A stretch of DNA of 64,000 bases from Leuconostoc kimchii IMSNU 11154 (GCF_000092505.1 NC_014136.1:1634501-1698500), one strand, 5' to 3'. Counted from the first letter of the stretch, positions 53,746-64,000 are shown. The notes: generated by a model not told the origin, from the letters alone. Translations and numbers: made by a program.

Positions 53746-54585
53746 TCAGTTGATCAAATTTTTAGTGTATGCAGATTGAATACGATTGAATTTTTTTTTA
53801 AGGCAGGGATCGTTCAAATAATCTGTCACAACATAAGCTCGGTCAATTTTGTCTGTATCTTGCTTATATAGTGCAGTTAAGAACAAAAGCCATAGATCAA
53901 AATTTGAATTTTCTCGTATTTTTAAGTGACTCAATTTTGACAGTATCCACTCAGTGATGACGTCTTTTTTTTGAACAATGCTACTTTCTAGATATTTGAG
54001 CATTAGTGTCGCTACGATCTCATGACTGATTGATTTATTTTCTTGTGCCATATATTGTGTCAAAATATCAGAAATGTAAGGTTTTATTTTTTCAGTATGG
54101 AGCATATTTAATGTGCATTCTAGTAAGTAAATATCATAAAGTTGCCATCTCATGATTTTATCAAAATAGTTTAAAAGTGACGCTTGATCAGCTTCGGTGG
54201 CCATTTTGAAAGTGACATGATAAATGGTTGCCTGAATCATGAGCAGGTGATGCTTGTTTTTAGGTGTTAAGGTGCTGCTTTCTTTTATTTTTAAATAGCG
54301 TTGTTTTAAAGTTGTCATATCAGTTGATGTGTATTTTTCATTGAGATCATTTCTAAAGTCGGTAATGTCTGTACCAACTTTAGAATACATGTAAAAATAT
54401 TCCTCAATCGTTAAGTCTAATGCTTTACAAATAAGATGAATCGTTTGAAGATTTGGTAATATTTGACCACTCTCTATTCTTGAAACCATAGCTTGGGATC
54501 CGATTATTCTGCCCAACTCACTTTGTGAGATGTTTTTTAGCTTGCGTCGCTCCCTGATTAAATTGAAATTGCTATCTTTTTGCAT
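53746..54585 (-). CDS. Rgg/GadR/MutR-family transcriptional regulator
   Basis: 279 aa: an N-terminal XRE-type HTH (IRERRKLKNISQSELGRIIGS-AMVSRIESG, about 7-40) followed by a helical TPR-like C-terminal domain (about 70-279), the Rgg plan in which the repeat domain binds a short peptide or ligand. Start at minus-strand ATG 54585 after GAAAGG; the longer frame upstream lacks a ribosome site. It is divergent from the glucansucrase gene. In Streptococcus gordonii the founding Rgg adjoins and activates gtfG, also a GH70 enzyme, so control of the neighbour is a reasonable inference. Confidence 0.88.
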   Translation of the reverse strand: MQKDSNFNLIRERRKLKNISQSELGRIIGSQAMVSRIESGQILPNLQTIHLICKALDLTIEEYFYMYSKVGTDITDFRNDLNEKYTSTDMTTLKQRYLKIKESSTLTPKNKHHLLMIQATIYHVTFKMATEADQASLLNYFDKIMRWQLYDIYLLECTLNMLHTEKIKPYISDILTQYMAQENKSISHEIVATLMLKYLESSIVQKKDVITEWILSKLSHLKIRENSNFDLWLLFLTALYKQDTDKIDRAYVVTDYLNDPCLKKKFNRIQSAYTKNLIN

Positions 54586-54754
54586 AGTATTTCCTTTCTG
54601 TTTGTAAAAAATATAACAATTAATTATTATCCTGCATTTTGGCATAATTTCGACTTATTCATTATTGGATAATCAATATTGAATAAAATAAAAAATAGCA
54701 TCGTATGCGTTGTAGAATGACATGGTAAAGGTTAATCAACTTTTACAAATACAA

Positions 54755-54782
54755 AAAATTCCAAAAAATGTAATGGAATTTT
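54755..54782 (+). other. Hairpin in the glucansucrase upstream region
   Basis: AAAATTCCA / TGGAATTTT with a 10-nt loop, about 40 nt before the glucansucrase start. The whole divergent region (54586-54821) is AT-rich; a weak -10 (TAGAAT, 54713-54718) lacks a -35, as expected for an activator-dependent promoter. Confidence 0.4.
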
Positions 54783-54821
54783 AAATAATGGAAACAAAAA
54801 AAAGGAAAAGGTGGCTTTTTA

Positions 54822-57800
54822 ATGAGAGATAAGAGAATAGTATGTGAACGCAAGAAGTTGTACAAGTCAGGTAAAATGTTAGTGACAGCTGGTATTTTTT
54901 CATTAGCCATCTTTGGCGCCACGGTTACTAATGTAAGTGCCGATACAACTCACACAGACAATGCTACATTGGTTGCTGCGAACGATCCAGTCAAGGCGCA
55001 AGAGCAAGGATCAACTCACGATGATGCAGTAGCAAATGACAAGGCGACAGTCACACCAGTGACTGAATCGGCTAAAACGGATGCCGCAACAGACGATAAG
55101 ACAGCAGACACACCAATAGCAGAACCAGCTAAGGCGGATGTGACAGCAGTTGACAAGACGGCAACTGAACCAGTGACAGAACCGGCTAAAACAGAAGCCG
55201 CAACAGACGATAAGACAGCAGCTACATCAGCGGTGGAACCTGCTACAACAAATACGGGAACAACTCAGCCAGTAACTGAGCCAGCTAAAATTGAGACGCC
55301 AACAGCGACTGTTGATAAAAACGTACCTGCCGCAAGTACTAAAACATCAGATGCAACAGTTTATAAGGCAAATGACAAAGTAACAACTGATCAGAGCACT
55401 GTAGAACCATCAACATCACAAAGTAATTCATCAAACGCAAGTACAGCCAGTGACAAAAAGGAGACTAGTCAAGCTCAGCAACTTGACAAAATCGAAAGTG
55501 ATTCACCAAACATCAAACAAATTGATGGCAAAACATATTTTGTTGGTGATGATGGTCAAGTTAAAAAGAATTTTACCGCTGTTGTTGATGGTCAAGTACT
55601 CTATTTTGATAAGACAACTGGTGAATTGACATCGAATGATCGCCAATATGCCGACGGTTTAACTAACATTGATAATGAACACAATGCTGCCTATTCTTTA
55701 ACGGCTGATAGCTTCACAAATGTTGACGGGTATTTGACTGCTAATAGTTGGTATCGACCTAAAGAGATTTTGAAGTCAGGGACGACATGGACACCATCAG
55801 CAGCAACTGATTTCCGACCATTGCTCATGTCATGGTGGCCTGATAAAGATACACAAGTTGCTTACCTCAAATATATGCAGTCTGTTGGACTTTTAGAAGA
55901 TGATGTTGCTATTTCAAATAGCACGCAAACAGCTGATTTAACGAATAGTGCGATGTCAGTTCAGAAAAATATCGAACAAAAAATTAGTTTGTCTGGGAAC
56001 AGTACAGACTGGTTAAAAACAGACATGACACAATGGGTTAATAGTCAACCTAATTGGAATATTAGCAGTGAATCTAAATCAAATGATCATTTGCAAGGCG
56101 GCGCACTATTGTATGTTAATAGTGATAAAACACCAGATGCTAATTCTGACGATCGCTTGCTAAACCGCACACCAATTAATCAAAATGGTCAGATTACTGA
56201 TTCGAGTCAACAAGGTGGCTATGAAATGTTGTTGGCTAATGATGTGGATAATTCAAATCCAGTTGTGCAAGCTGAACAATTAAACTGGTTGTACTATATG
56301 ATGAATATTGGTACGATTACACAAAATGACCAAACAGGTAATTTTGATGGTTACCGCGTTGACGCCGTTGACAACGTTGATGCTGATTTGTTACAAATTG
56401 CCAGTGATTACTTTAAGGCAGCTTATAAGACGAACCAAAGTGATAGTCAAGCCAATTCACATATTTCAATCTTGGAAGATTGGGAAGCTAAGGATGCCGC
56501 TTATATCAAAGCACATGGTAATAATCAGTTGACAATGGATTTCCCAATTCACCTTGGTTTGAAATATGCGTTGAATGTGCCTGTTGATCAACGTAGCGGT
56601 TTGGAATCAACAATTACGAACAGTTTGGTCAATAGAACAGAAGATTCAACGGAAAACACGGCGCAACCTAACTATTCATTCATCCGAGCCCATGATAGTG
56701 AAGTACAAACAGTTATTGCGCAAATTGTCAAAGATAAAATTAATCCCAACTCAGATGGGTTAACCGTCACACCTGATGAGATCAAAAAAGCATTTGAAAT
56801 TTATAATGCCGATGAATTAAAGGCAGATAAAGAATACACTGCTTATAATATACCATCATCTTACGCGTTATTATTAACGAATAAAGATACAGTGCCACGT
56901 GTTTATTATGGTGATTTGTATACTGATGACGGTCAATATATGGCAAAGCAATCCCCATACTACGATGCCATTACGTCATTATTGAAGTCACGCGTTAAAT
57001 ATGTGTCTGGTGGTCAAAGTATGGGAACAACTTACTTACATGACAATCAAGGGGTCCTAACTTCGGTCCGTTATGGAACCGGTTCTACAAACGCTACTGA
57101 TACTGGAAACGCAGACACACGAACATCAGGTATTGGCCTAGTGATTAGTAATCAACCTGATTTGAATTTAAATCAGAATGAACAAGTTGTCTTGAACATG
57201 GGTGCTGCACATAAAAACCAAGATTATCGTGCCTTGATGCTAAGTACCAAAGATGGGTTGCAAATCTATAATGACGATGCTGGTGCGCCTGTGATACGTA
57301 CAAATGATTTGGGGCAATTGATTTTCAAATCAGATTTGGTACAGGGTATTAATGATCCACAAGTTTCTGGTTATTTGGCTGCCTGGGTACCTGTTGGTGC
57401 CAGTGCAAATCAAGATGTGAGAACCGCTAGCAGTACAGAAACATCTACTGATGGCAGCACGTATCATTCTAATGCAGCGCTAGACTCTCAAGTTATCTAT
57501 GAGGGCTTCTCTAACTTCCAGGCTATGCCAACAAATGCAGATGAGTATACCAATGTTAAAATTGCTCAAAATGCGAGCTTGTTTAAAGATTTAGGCATTA
57601 CAACCTTTGAATTAGCACCACAGTATCGTTCAAGTACGGATCAAAGCTTCTTGGATTCTGTTGTTCAAAACGGCTATGCCTTTACAGATCGCTATGATAT
57701 TGGTTACAACACACCAACTAAGTACGGCACAGCAGAGCAATTAGTCGATAGTTTGAGAGCGTTGCATGCACAAGGCATTCAAGCTATTAACGACTGGGTG

Positions 57801-59243
57801 CCTGATCAAATATATAATTTGCCGGGTGAACAAATTGTCACAGCAACGCGAACAAACAGTTCTGGAAAAGATGACGATGATTCAGTGATCAACCATACTT
57901 TATATGATTCATCAACAATCGGTGGCGGCCAGTATCAAGCCCAATATGGTGGGGCATTCTTGGATCAATTGAAAGCAGACTATCCAACTTTGTTTGAAAC
58001 TAAGCAAATTTCAACGGGTAAGCCAATGAATCCCGATGTTAAAATTACAGAATGGTCAGCAAAGTACTTTAACGGTTCAAATATTCAGGGCCGCGGTGCT
58101 TGGTATGTCTTAAAAGACTGGGCAACCAACCAATACTTTAATGTCTCAAGTGATAATGATTTCTTGCCTAAACAGTTGTTAGGTGAGAAGACAAGTACTG
58201 GCTTTACGACCAACGAGAGTGGTCAGACGGCGTTTTATTCAACGAGTGGCTATCAAGCTAAGAATACCTTTATTCAAGACAATAACAATTGGTATTATTT
58301 CGATAACGATGGTTACATGGTTGTCGGCTCACAAGAAATTAATGGTAGAAAGTATTATTTCCTACCTAATGGCGTTGAGTTGCAAGATGCCTACTTGTCG
58401 GATGGTCAAAACCAGTATTATTACAATAAGACTGGTAAAGCGGTTGTTAATCAATATTACTTAGGATCTGACAATAACTGGCGTTACTTCTTTGCTGATG
58501 GTCATATGGCACTTGGATTAACAACAATTACTGCCGATAACGGGTCAACATCTGAGCAGTATTTTGATCAAAATGGTGTCCAAGTTAAGGGCACCGCTAT
58601 TAGAGATGATAAGGGTGATCTACGTTACTTTGATGCTCAAACAGGTAACCTCTTGACGAACACTTGGCAAGAATTACCAAATCAATCATGGATTTACCTT
58701 GATGATCAGGGAATTGCTGTCACTAATAAACAAGAAATAAACGGTCAAACAGTCTATTTCAATTATGATGGTAAGCAGGTTAAAAATGACTTTAAACGTT
58801 TGGAAAATAACGGTCAATGGTTATACTTGAACGATCAAGGGGATGCATTGACGGGTGAACAAAACGTTGCTGGTCAAGAACTATACTTTAACTCTAATGG
58901 TGAACAAGTTAAAAATGATCAGGTTAAAAACAGCGATGGTACAATCAGCTATTATGATGGACATACTGGTGATAAATTGAGAAATGATTTCGGTGAATTA
59001 CCGGATGGTTCATGGTTATACTTGGATAAAGATGGACACGCCGTAACAGGTGAACAGAAAATTAACGGACAAACACTTTACTTCAATGATAACGGTGTAC
59101 AACTTAAGGGTGGTACGCATATCGATGAAACTGGAAAGTTGCATTACTATGATGTTAACTCTGGCGACATGGTGACTAATCAATTTGTAACAATTGATGG
59201 TAAACAAGTTTATTTCGATAATGACGGTAACGCCGTTGACTGA
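54822..59243 (+). CDS. GH70 glucansucrase, dextransucrase type
   Basis: Secreted enzyme (1473 aa) that polymerises glucose from sucrose. Signal peptide about 1-40 with KLYKSGK motif, cleavage near VSA-DTT. Variable region about 41-220 with repeats around [16 protein letters not shown]-terminal glucan-binding piece (about 230-285), then the circularly permuted catalytic core: motif [10 protein letters not shown] (472 on), nucleophile D514 (GYRVDAVD), acid/base E552 (LEDW), stabiliser D625 (IRAHDSEVQ). The SEV triplet after D625 is that of alpha-1,6 dextransucrases. From about 1150 on there are tandem glucan-binding YG/cell-wall-type repeats ([11 protein letters not shown] and similar). Full length, no anchor motif. 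AAAAGGTGG precedes the ATG. Confidence 0.97.
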   Translation: MRDKRIVCERKKLYKSGKMLVTAGIFSLAIFGATVTNVSADTTHTDNATLVAANDPVKAQEQGSTHDDAVANDKATVTPVTESAKTDAATDDKTADTPIAEPAKADVTAVDKTATEPVTEPAKTEAATDDKTAATSAVEPATTNTGTTQPVTEPAKIETPTATVDKNVPAASTKTSDATVYKANDKVTTDQSTVEPSTSQSNSSNASTASDKKETSQAQQLDKIESDSPNIKQIDGKTYFVGDDGQVKKNFTAVVDGQVLYFDKTTGELTSNDRQYADGLTNIDNEHNAAYSLTADSFTNVDGYLTANSWYRPKEILKSGTTWTPSAATDFRPLLMSWWPDKDTQVAYLKYMQSVGLLEDDVAISNSTQTADLTNSAMSVQKNIEQKISLSGNSTDWLKTDMTQWVNSQPNWNISSESKSNDHLQGGALLYVNSDKTPDANSDDRLLNRTPINQNGQITDSSQQGGYEMLLANDVDNSNPVVQAEQLNWLYYMMNIGTITQNDQTGNFDGYRVDAVDNVDADLLQIASDYFKAAYKTNQSDSQANSHISILEDWEAKDAAYIKAHGNNQLTMDFPIHLGLKYALNVPVDQRSGLESTITNSLVNRTEDSTENTAQPNYSFIRAHDSEVQTVIAQIVKDKINPNSDGLTVTPDEIKKAFEIYNADELKADKEYTAYNIPSSYALLLTNKDTVPRVYYGDLYTDDGQYMAKQSPYYDAITSLLKSRVKYVSGGQSMGTTYLHDNQGVLTSVRYGTGSTNATDTGNADTRTSGIGLVISNQPDLNLNQNEQVVLNMGAAHKNQDYRALMLSTKDGLQIYNDDAGAPVIRTNDLGQLIFKSDLVQGINDPQVSGYLAAWVPVGASANQDVRTASSTETSTDGSTYHSNAALDSQVIYEGFSNFQAMPTNADEYTNVKIAQNASLFKDLGITTFELAPQYRSSTDQSFLDSVVQNGYAFTDRYDIGYNTPTKYGTAEQLVDSLRALHAQGIQAINDWVPDQIYNLPGEQIVTATRTNSSGKDDDDSVINHTLYDSSTIGGGQYQAQYGGAFLDQLKADYPTLFETKQISTGKPMNPDVKITEWSAKYFNGSNIQGRGAWYVLKDWATNQYFNVSSDNDFLPKQLLGEKTSTGFTTNESGQTAFYSTSGYQAKNTFIQDNNNWYYFDNDGYMVVGSQEINGRKYYFLPNGVELQDAYLSDGQNQYYYNKTGKAVVNQYYLGSDNNWRYFFADGHMALGLTTITADNGSTSEQYFDQNGVQVKGTAIRDDKGDLRYFDAQTGNLLTNTWQELPNQSWIYLDDQGIAVTNKQEINGQTVYFNYDGKQVKNDFKRLENNGQWLYLNDQGDALTGEQNVAGQELYFNSNGEQVKNDQVKNSDGTISYYDGHTGDKLRNDFGELPDGSWLYLDKDGHAVTGEQKINGQTLYFNDNGVQLKGGTHIDETGKLHYYDVNSGDMVTNQFVTIDGKQVYFDNDGNAVD
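55045..55325 (+). repeat. Repeats in the glucansucrase variable region
   Basis: Degenerate units of about 20 codons encode variants of [14 protein letters not shown] (for example [55 protein letters not shown]). They are low-complexity T/A/E/D/K segments, prone to unit-number variation. Confidence 0.75.
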
Positions 59244-59289
59244 ACAATAATTCATTTGGACAGTTAAAAATTAGTTACATGACAAGTGG

Positions 59290-59316
59290 GAAGCACAAAT
59301 ATGTGCTTCTTTTTTT
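59290..59316 (+). terminator. Glucansucrase terminator
   Basis: GAAGCACA / TGTGCTTC with the loop AATA and seven T residues. Confidence 0.93.
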
Positions 59317-59438
59317 GTAATATTGGTGTTATAGCTAAGTAAGGGGATAATTGCTATACTGATAATAAATACATTAAAATTAGATTAAAAATATAGATTA
59401 TTCAAACTATTAACTCGATACCATTGGAGATATTGATC

Positions 59439-60572
59439 ATGAATATGAATCAAGACATTTTTAAAGTATCAGTAGTCATTGCACATTATAATGCGGGTGA
59501 TTATATCAAAAAAGCACTCGACTCGCTTGCTAGACAAACGATGCCGCAATCAGATTTTGAGGTCATTATTGTTGATGACAGAAGTACGCAACCTTTGGAC
59601 GTCATTCTTGCTTATCAAGACAAAATAAAACACCTCAAAATTATTAAAGAGTCACAAAACCATGGTTATCCGAGCATTCCTAGAAATCATGGCATAAATG
59701 AGGCAAGAGGCACTTTTGTCATGTTAATGGACCAGGATGACAATTTGGCTGATAACACGCTTGAACGCTTTGTCAGCTTTGCTGGGGATGATTCTGATGT
59801 CATTATTGGCAAGTATGCGCAAGGACAAAATTTTAATGGCACGCAAGTCCCATTTGAAGCAGGACAGAATATTAAAGATGCGAGCATGCTCACGGACCAT
59901 ATTTTAAACACGCTGGCGCCACATAAAATGTATCGCAGGGCCATGCTGAATAACTATGATGTACGTTTTTATGATAGTGATGACATTCCAGTAGAAGAAG
60001 ATCAGGTGTTTAATATGAAGGCGTACTCAGTGTCTCGAAAAATTTCAATCTTGGCTGATCAGAATTATTATTTTTGGAATCAGCGCGACGATCTTGGTAA
60101 TTTGGGTAAAAGTGAAACATATACCTATAATGAACCTTGGAAGTATTTGAACATTTTGTCGGCAGTACTGGACATTATTGAAGCTTCATCCGTCTGGCAA
60201 TCACATGAGAAATCAGTGCTCAAGGCGATGTATATTGGTAGACTATTCTATTCTTATGGGACATTACTTGCTATTCTAAAAATTCAAAAAGGCGCTGATC
60301 AGCGTGAGCAACTCATTACTGGGTTACGAGAAATCATTGCGCAACACTTATTAGAACAGGATATAACCTATGTTTGTCCGCAAAGCCAATGGTTGGTATT
60401 AGGTGTTAAACATGGTTTGAACTATCGTGAGCTACAGGATTTGAAAAAAGAATTGGTGAATACAAACTTAAAAGAACAACAGGTCAATGTGTTGGACGGT
60501 AAGATGATCAGACAGATCGTTATTAAAGGCAAGTCATATAGTGTGCCAGTAGATTTTACGATTAAAACCTAG
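59439..60572 (+). CDS. Family 2 glycosyltransferase
   Basis: 377 aa GT-A fold transferase: VSVVIAHYNAGDYIKKALDSL (N-terminal nucleotide-binding strand), VIIVDDRST, GINEARGTFVMLMDQDD (DxD-like). The C-terminal about 150 residues are helical and not recognised. No membrane helix, so probably cytoplasmic, acting on a lipid-linked or wall polymer precursor. ATG 59439 follows TGGAG with 9 nt spacing. Acceptor and donor unknown. Confidence 0.85.
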   Translation: MNMNQDIFKVSVVIAHYNAGDYIKKALDSLARQTMPQSDFEVIIVDDRSTQPLDVILAYQDKIKHLKIIKESQNHGYPSIPRNHGINEARGTFVMLMDQDDNLADNTLERFVSFAGDDSDVIIGKYAQGQNFNGTQVPFEAGQNIKDASMLTDHILNTLAPHKMYRRAMLNNYDVRFYDSDDIPVEEDQVFNMKAYSVSRKISILADQNYYFWNQRDDLGNLGKSETYTYNEPWKYLNILSAVLDIIEASSVWQSHEKSVLKAMYIGRLFYSYGTLLAILKIQKGADQREQLITGLREIIAQHLLEQDITYVCPQSQWLVLGVKHGLNYRELQDLKKELVNTNLKEQQVNVLDGKMIRQIVIKGKSYSVPVDFTIKT

Positions 60573-60646
60573 CTTCCATTGACTGATTAAAGCCAAATAA
60601 TTGCAGATATGTACTATTTTATCCGTATGTACCGTTAAGGAGAAAA

Positions 60647-61522
60647 ATGATGAAAGGTATTATCTTAGCCGGAGGCTCCGGCACGCGACTTTATCCCATT
60701 ACTAAAGCAACCAGTAAACAGTTGGTGCCTATTTATGACAAACCGATGATTTATTATCCAATGTCTGTTTTGATGTTGGCTGGAATTAAAGATATTTTAC
60801 TGATTTCAACGCCCGAGTATGTGGGGCAGTTTGAAGAATTGTTTGGTAACGGCCATGACTTGGGGCTGACTATTCAATATGCGACACAAGAAACACCACG
60901 CGGTTTGGCTGATGCTTTTATTGTTGGCGCTGATTTTATTGGGGATGATACAGTAGCTTTGGTGTTGGGTGATAATATTTTTTATGGCGCAGGGTTGTCA
61001 AAAAAATTACAAGAGGCAGCCTTAAAACAATCAGGTGCCACAATTTTTGGGTACCAAGTGAAAGATCCTGAACGCTTTGGTGTTGTCGACTTTGATAAAT
61101 CCGGTCGCGCGCGATCAATTGTTGAAAAACCAACCAATCCAAAATCAAACTATGCAGTTACTGGTTTGTACTTTTACGATAATGATGTTGTGAACATTGC
61201 AGCCCGTGTGCAGCCGTCAGCACGTGGTGAAATCGAAATTTCTGATATTAACCAAGCCTATTTGGAACGTGGTGATCTAGATGTCCAAGTGATGGGGCGT
61301 GGTTATGCATGGTTAGATACAGGAACTCATGATTCACTGATTGAAGCATCATCATTTGTGGCGACCTTACAAAATCAGCAAAATTTAAAAATTGCGTCAC
61401 TGGAAGAAATTGCTTATCGGATGGGTTACATTAGCTTGAGGCAACTAGAAGCATTAGCACAGCCTTTGCAGAAGAATGATTATGGGCAATATTTGCTTCG
61501 AATCATTGCTGAAGAAAAGTAA
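60647..61522 (+). CDS. rmlA: Glucose-1-phosphate thymidylyltransferase
   Basis: Makes dTDP-glucose, first step to dTDP-rhamnose (291 aa). [18 protein letters not shown] motif, [25 protein letters not shown] and [20 protein letters not shown] are all present. AAGGAG precedes two adjacent ATGs (60647, 60650). rmlB, rmlC and rmlD are not in the window, so the rest of the pathway is elsewhere. Confidence 0.95.
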   Translation: MMKGIILAGGSGTRLYPITKATSKQLVPIYDKPMIYYPMSVLMLAGIKDILLISTPEYVGQFEELFGNGHDLGLTIQYATQETPRGLADAFIVGADFIGDDTVALVLGDNIFYGAGLSKKLQEAALKQSGATIFGYQVKDPERFGVVDFDKSGRARSIVEKPTNPKSNYAVTGLYFYDNDVVNIAARVQPSARGEIEISDINQAYLERGDLDVQVMGRGYAWLDTGTHDSLIEASSFVATLQNQQNLKIASLEEIAYRMGYISLRQLEALAQPLQKNDYGQYLLRIIAEEK

Positions 61523-61572
61523 TATTTTTGGTAATGTCGACACAAATATTTAGTATCACGCCAATGTAAAGA

Positions 61573-61598
61573 TAAGTGCATCATTGCACTTAGTTTTT
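61573..61598 (+). terminator. rmlA terminator
   Basis: TAAGTGCA / TGCACTTA with the loop TCAT followed by GTTTTT. The remaining 120 nt before the next gene are AT-rich and presumably hold the polysaccharide operon promoter. Confidence 0.8.
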
Positions 61599-61740
61599 GT
61601 AATAATGTTGTAATAGATCAATCAAGATTTAATTGGTAAACTTAAGTGATACAGATTAAACCTAGATTAAATGTTTTTGCTGGAAAATTTAATCAAACGG
61701 TTTTTAAACAGTATATTAATATATGAGACGGAGAGAGTCG

Positions 61741-62334
61741 ATGTATACCAAGTATATAAAGCAGTTTTTTGACCTTTTTTTTGCGACCCTTTTCATCATA
61801 TTATTATCTCCGTTGCTTTCAATTGTGTTTATAATATTACTTTTAACAACAAAAGATAGTCCAATTTATAAGCAGGATCGAGTTGGACAATATGGCAAAA
61901 TTTTTAAAATATATAAATTTAGAACTTTACCTAAAAACACGCCGATTCTTGTTGGTCAGGCGCGTGTGAAAATTAGAAACCGTGTTTCGCCTTTTGCGCG
62001 CTTTTTGCGAAATACGTCAATTGATGAATTACCACAATTATGGAATGTATTACAAGGAGATATGAGTATTATTGGACCGCGGCCAGTGGTTCCTCAAGAA
62101 GCAAAATTAGTGGCTTTGAGAACAGCGTCAGGCGCAATTAATGTCAAACCAGGAATTACAGGGCTGGCCCAAGTTAAAGGCCGTAAAAAGTTAAATGATC
62201 GTCAAAAAGCTGATTATGATGCGATATACAGTCAACGCATATCGGCGAAAGAGGACTTACTAATTCTCATATTGACCTTGCCAATCATTGTAGAAAGAGA
62301 TGGTGTGAAGAAATTTTTTCAAAAAAAGCATTGA
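61741..62334 (+). CDS. Polyprenyl-phosphate sugar-1-phosphate transferase (priming enzyme)
   Basis: 197 aa, short PglC/EpsE-type priming enzyme that loads the first sugar onto undecaprenyl phosphate. One N-terminal hydrophobic hairpin (about 10-40), then KQDRVGQYGKIFKIYKFRT, RNTSIDELPQLWNVLQGDMSIIGPRPV and KPGITGLAQVKGR. Start ATG 61741 after GGAGAG; it opens a surface polysaccharide cluster that continues beyond the window. Confidence 0.93.
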   Translation: MYTKYIKQFFDLFFATLFIILLSPLLSIVFIILLLTTKDSPIYKQDRVGQYGKIFKIYKFRTLPKNTPILVGQARVKIRNRVSPFARFLRNTSIDELPQLWNVLQGDMSIIGPRPVVPQEAKLVALRTASGAINVKPGITGLAQVKGRKKLNDRQKADYDAIYSQRISAKEDLLILILTLPIIVERDGVKKFFQKKH

Positions 62335-63503
62335 TAGTAGCATCAACTGCATCGTTTTTGGCACAATTTAATCATCGAAACATTAACATTTTACAAAAAT
62401 TGGGATACGAGGTTCATGTCGCGGCAAATTTCACGCATTATGGGACGCTATCTGGAAAGAGTAATCAACGATTTATTGATTGGTTATATGAGAAAGATGT
62501 TGTTGTACATAATTTGAGTATAGAGCGTGGCTTTGGTAAGTTGACTGATAATATCAATGCCGTAGGGCAATTGAATAAACTTATGAAACGTGAGAATTTT
62601 GAATTTATTCATGTTCATACACCTATTGCTTCTGTTTTAGGACGACTTGCTGCGTGGAAAAATAAAGTACCAGTTGTTTATACAGCGCATGGGTTTCATT
62701 TTTCAAAAACGAGTCCTTTGATTAACTGGGTAACTTATCCAATAGAGTGGCTGTTGTCGTTTGTAACGTATCAGCTTATTGTCATTAATCAAGAAGATTA
62801 TAATCTTGCAAAAAAACACTTACATGCTAAGCGGTTAGATTATCAAGCCGGTGTGGGTGTTAATTATAGTTTATTAAACAAACGAGAACCCTCCGAAAAA
62901 CAGCAAGCACTAGCTTATATTCAAGAAAAATTCAATTTGCCATCTGATGCAAAGATTATTGTCTCTGTTGGTGAATTATCCCGACGTAAAAATCATCGTG
63001 TGGTTATTGAAGCATTACATCAATTGAATCGGTCTAATCTGCATTATATCATTGCTGGTAAAGGACCATTATTAGATGAATTAACAACGCTGGCAATAGA
63101 GTTACATGTTAGAGATCAAGTTCATTTTTTAAAGTACACGACCAATATACGCCGATTAAATCTATCTGCAGATGTAGCCGTGTTACCATCGTTACGAGAA
63201 GGCTTATCTCGGGCTGGTCTTGAGGCAATACGTGATGGTGTTTACCTAATTGGTTCGGATATTCGAGGTATACGAGACTATATATTAAATGAAGAAGTGG
63301 GTGTCACGTTTAAGCCACGTGATAGTCAACAGCTAGCCGGGTTATTAGAAGATGCCATAGATAACCCTCGTATGACTTTGAGTGATCGTAGTATTTTGCA
63401 ACTAATGACGTATGATCGGAAAAATATTGATCAGCAAATGGAACAAGTTTATCAACGAATGGGGACAATTCATGCCAATAGACTTCGTGATATTGTGGGT
63501 TGA
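62331..63503 (+). CDS. Family 4 glycosyltransferase (EpsD-like)
   Basis: 390 aa. N-terminal VASTASFLAQFNHRNINILQKLGYEVHVAANF, HVHTPIASVLGRLAAWK, donor-site GELSRRKNH and the EGLSRAGLEAI (E-x7-E) motif. Start is unusual: TTG 62331 overlapping the previous stop (TTGATAG) with no clear Shine-Dalgarno, so it depends on coupling; the frame is open upstream and an earlier non-ATG start is possible. Adds a sugar to the lipid-linked precursor. Confidence 0.88.
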   Translation: MIVASTASFLAQFNHRNINILQKLGYEVHVAANFTHYGTLSGKSNQRFIDWLYEKDVVVHNLSIERGFGKLTDNINAVGQLNKLMKRENFEFIHVHTPIASVLGRLAAWKNKVPVVYTAHGFHFSKTSPLINWVTYPIEWLLSFVTYQLIVINQEDYNLAKKHLHAKRLDYQAGVGVNYSLLNKREPSEKQQALAYIQEKFNLPSDAKIIVSVGELSRRKNHRVVIEALHQLNRSNLHYIIAGKGPLLDELTTLAIELHVRDQVHFLKYTTNIRRLNLSADVAVLPSLREGLSRAGLEAIRDGVYLIGSDIRGIRDYILNEEVGVTFKPRDSQQLAGLLEDAIDNPRMTLSDRSILQLMTYDRKNIDQQMEQVYQRMGTIHANRLRDIVG

Positions 63504-64000
63504 CGGCAACGACCCACAATGGCAAACTAAAAAAGCACAATATCAGTCGAATACGGAAGAACTTAATGGCAATGAAAGGTATCGAGACTATGGCACTTTG
63601 AAGTATTGGTTCCGTATGGTTGAAACTAATGCGCCGTGGGTTAATAAAATACACTTTGTGACGGATCATCAAGTGCCTGAATGGTTGAACACCGAGCATT
63701 CTAAGTTGCATATTGTAAATCATGAAACATTTATGCCTAAAGATGCGGTCCCGACTTTTAATTCAAATGCAATTCAAATGTATATTCATGAGATTGATGG
63801 GTTAGCAGAACATTTCGTTTTGTTTGATGATGACATGTTTATCAATCGTCCAATTAAACCAACTCATTTTTTTGATAAAAAAGGACAACCCAAGGATATT
63901 TTTGGTTCCAATGTTATTAATCCTGTTGACGACTTTGCGCACCTATTTGTTAATAACTTACGTTTGATTAACCAAGTATATAACAAGCACCAGGTGATTA
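63472..64000 (+). CDS. Stealth-family capsular polysaccharide phosphotransferase (partial)
   Basis: Open reading frame from ATG 63472 running off the window end (176 codons seen), overlapping the GT4 gene by 32 bp. CR1 reads PIDFVILWVDGNDPQW. CR2 covers ERYRDYGTLKYWFRMVET, VTDHQVPEWLN, FMPKDAVPTFNSNAIQ and HFVLFDDDMFIN, matching Stealth proteins, which transfer hexose-1-phosphate to make phosphodiester-linked polymers. CR3/CR4 lie beyond the window. Confidence 0.92.
   Translation, partial: MPIDFVILWVDGNDPQWQTKKAQYQSNTEELNGNERYRDYGTLKYWFRMVETNAPWVNKIHFVTDHQVPEWLNTEHSKLHIVNHETFMPKDAVPTFNSNAIQMYIHEIDGLAEHFVLFDDDMFINRPIKPTHFFDKKGQPKDIFGSNVINPVDDFAHLFVNNLRLINQVYNKHQVI

Noticed and set aside
54722-54784. 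20-codon ORF (MVKVNQLLQIQKIPKNVMEF) between rgg and the glucansucrase, as a possible peptide pheromone
   Set aside because: It has no Shine-Dalgarno and is not hydrophobic enough for a short hydrophobic peptide; it looks like chance in AT-rich DNA.
63310-63723. 137-codon minus-strand frame near the right end
   Set aside because: It is antisense to the GT4 and Stealth genes, whose motifs are unmistakable on the plus strand.
1-64000. tRNA, rRNA, CRISPR, insertion sequence or prophage
   Set aside because: No cloverleaf, repeat-spacer array, transposase/integrase or phage structural gene was seen on either strand.

Overview
The window looks like a low-GC, chromosomal stretch of a heterofermentative lactic acid bacterium, most likely Leuconostoc or a close relative. 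The evidence is a secreted GH70 dextransucrase-type glucansucrase, a GH13 sucrose phosphorylase, a dltXABCD operon, Firmicute-type Shine-Dalgarno sites, LexA boxes of the CGAAC-N4-GTTCG type and CcpA cre sites. I see no insertion sequence, prophage, tRNA, rRNA or CRISPR array.

Layout. 1-1372: recA with a LexA box. 1439-9978: a complete Pho locus (response regulator, pstS, histidine kinase, second pstS, pstC, pstA, two pstB, phoU) with TTTACA direct repeats in front of both pstS genes. 10182-14526: yvlD-like gene, hprK, gpsA, galU, trxB. 14801-19411: MFS transporter and sucrose phosphorylase behind a promoter carrying a cre site and a LacI-type palindrome, then phosphoglucomutase. 19541-23815: rplS, an unannotated C-rich small RNA candidate (about 20053-20191), SOS-controlled dinB, nrnA and a DEAD-box helicase. 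23856-25890 (minus): a DUF915-type hydrolase and an EIIC-like membrane protein lacking the usual active-site motif. 26043-30484: dltX-A-B-C-D, with dltD broken by a frameshift. 30546-37104: yslB, murI, rdgB, yfcE, ruvB, a second phosphoesterase, queA, ruvA. 37142-41191: deoxynucleoside kinase, mscL, two PH-domain membrane proteins, and rpsP encoding an S16 with an extra C-terminal HeH-like domain. 41348-45191: a galactitol-family PTS with a split PRD regulator. 45329-45925: a 5'-nucleotidase. 46067-49681: fruR-fruK-fruA, where fruR needs a -1 shift on an A9 tract. 49866-53525: a membrane protein, a methylguanine methyltransferase, rimM and trmD. 53746-59243: an Rgg-family regulator divergent from the glucansucrase. 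59439-64000: GT2, rmlA and the start of a surface polysaccharide cluster (priming transferase, GT4, partial Stealth phosphotransferase).

How it works together. The sugar genes suggest a cell that splits sucrose outside (dextran) and inside (phosphorolysis), feeds glucose-1-phosphate to phosphoglucomutase, GalU and RmlA for surface polymers, and places fructose, polyol-type and sucrose genes under CcpA/HPr control. HprK itself sits behind a cre-like site.

Most notable: the candidate C-loop small RNA; four genes (dinB, murI, ruvB, rimM) whose -10 box lies 6-7 nt before the ATG with no Shine-Dalgarno, implying leaderless mRNAs; two frameshifted genes (dltD, fruR); the detached EIIA-like domain of the PRD regulator; and the EIIC-like protein paired with a hydrolase. 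All calls are from reading the sequence; no database search was run.
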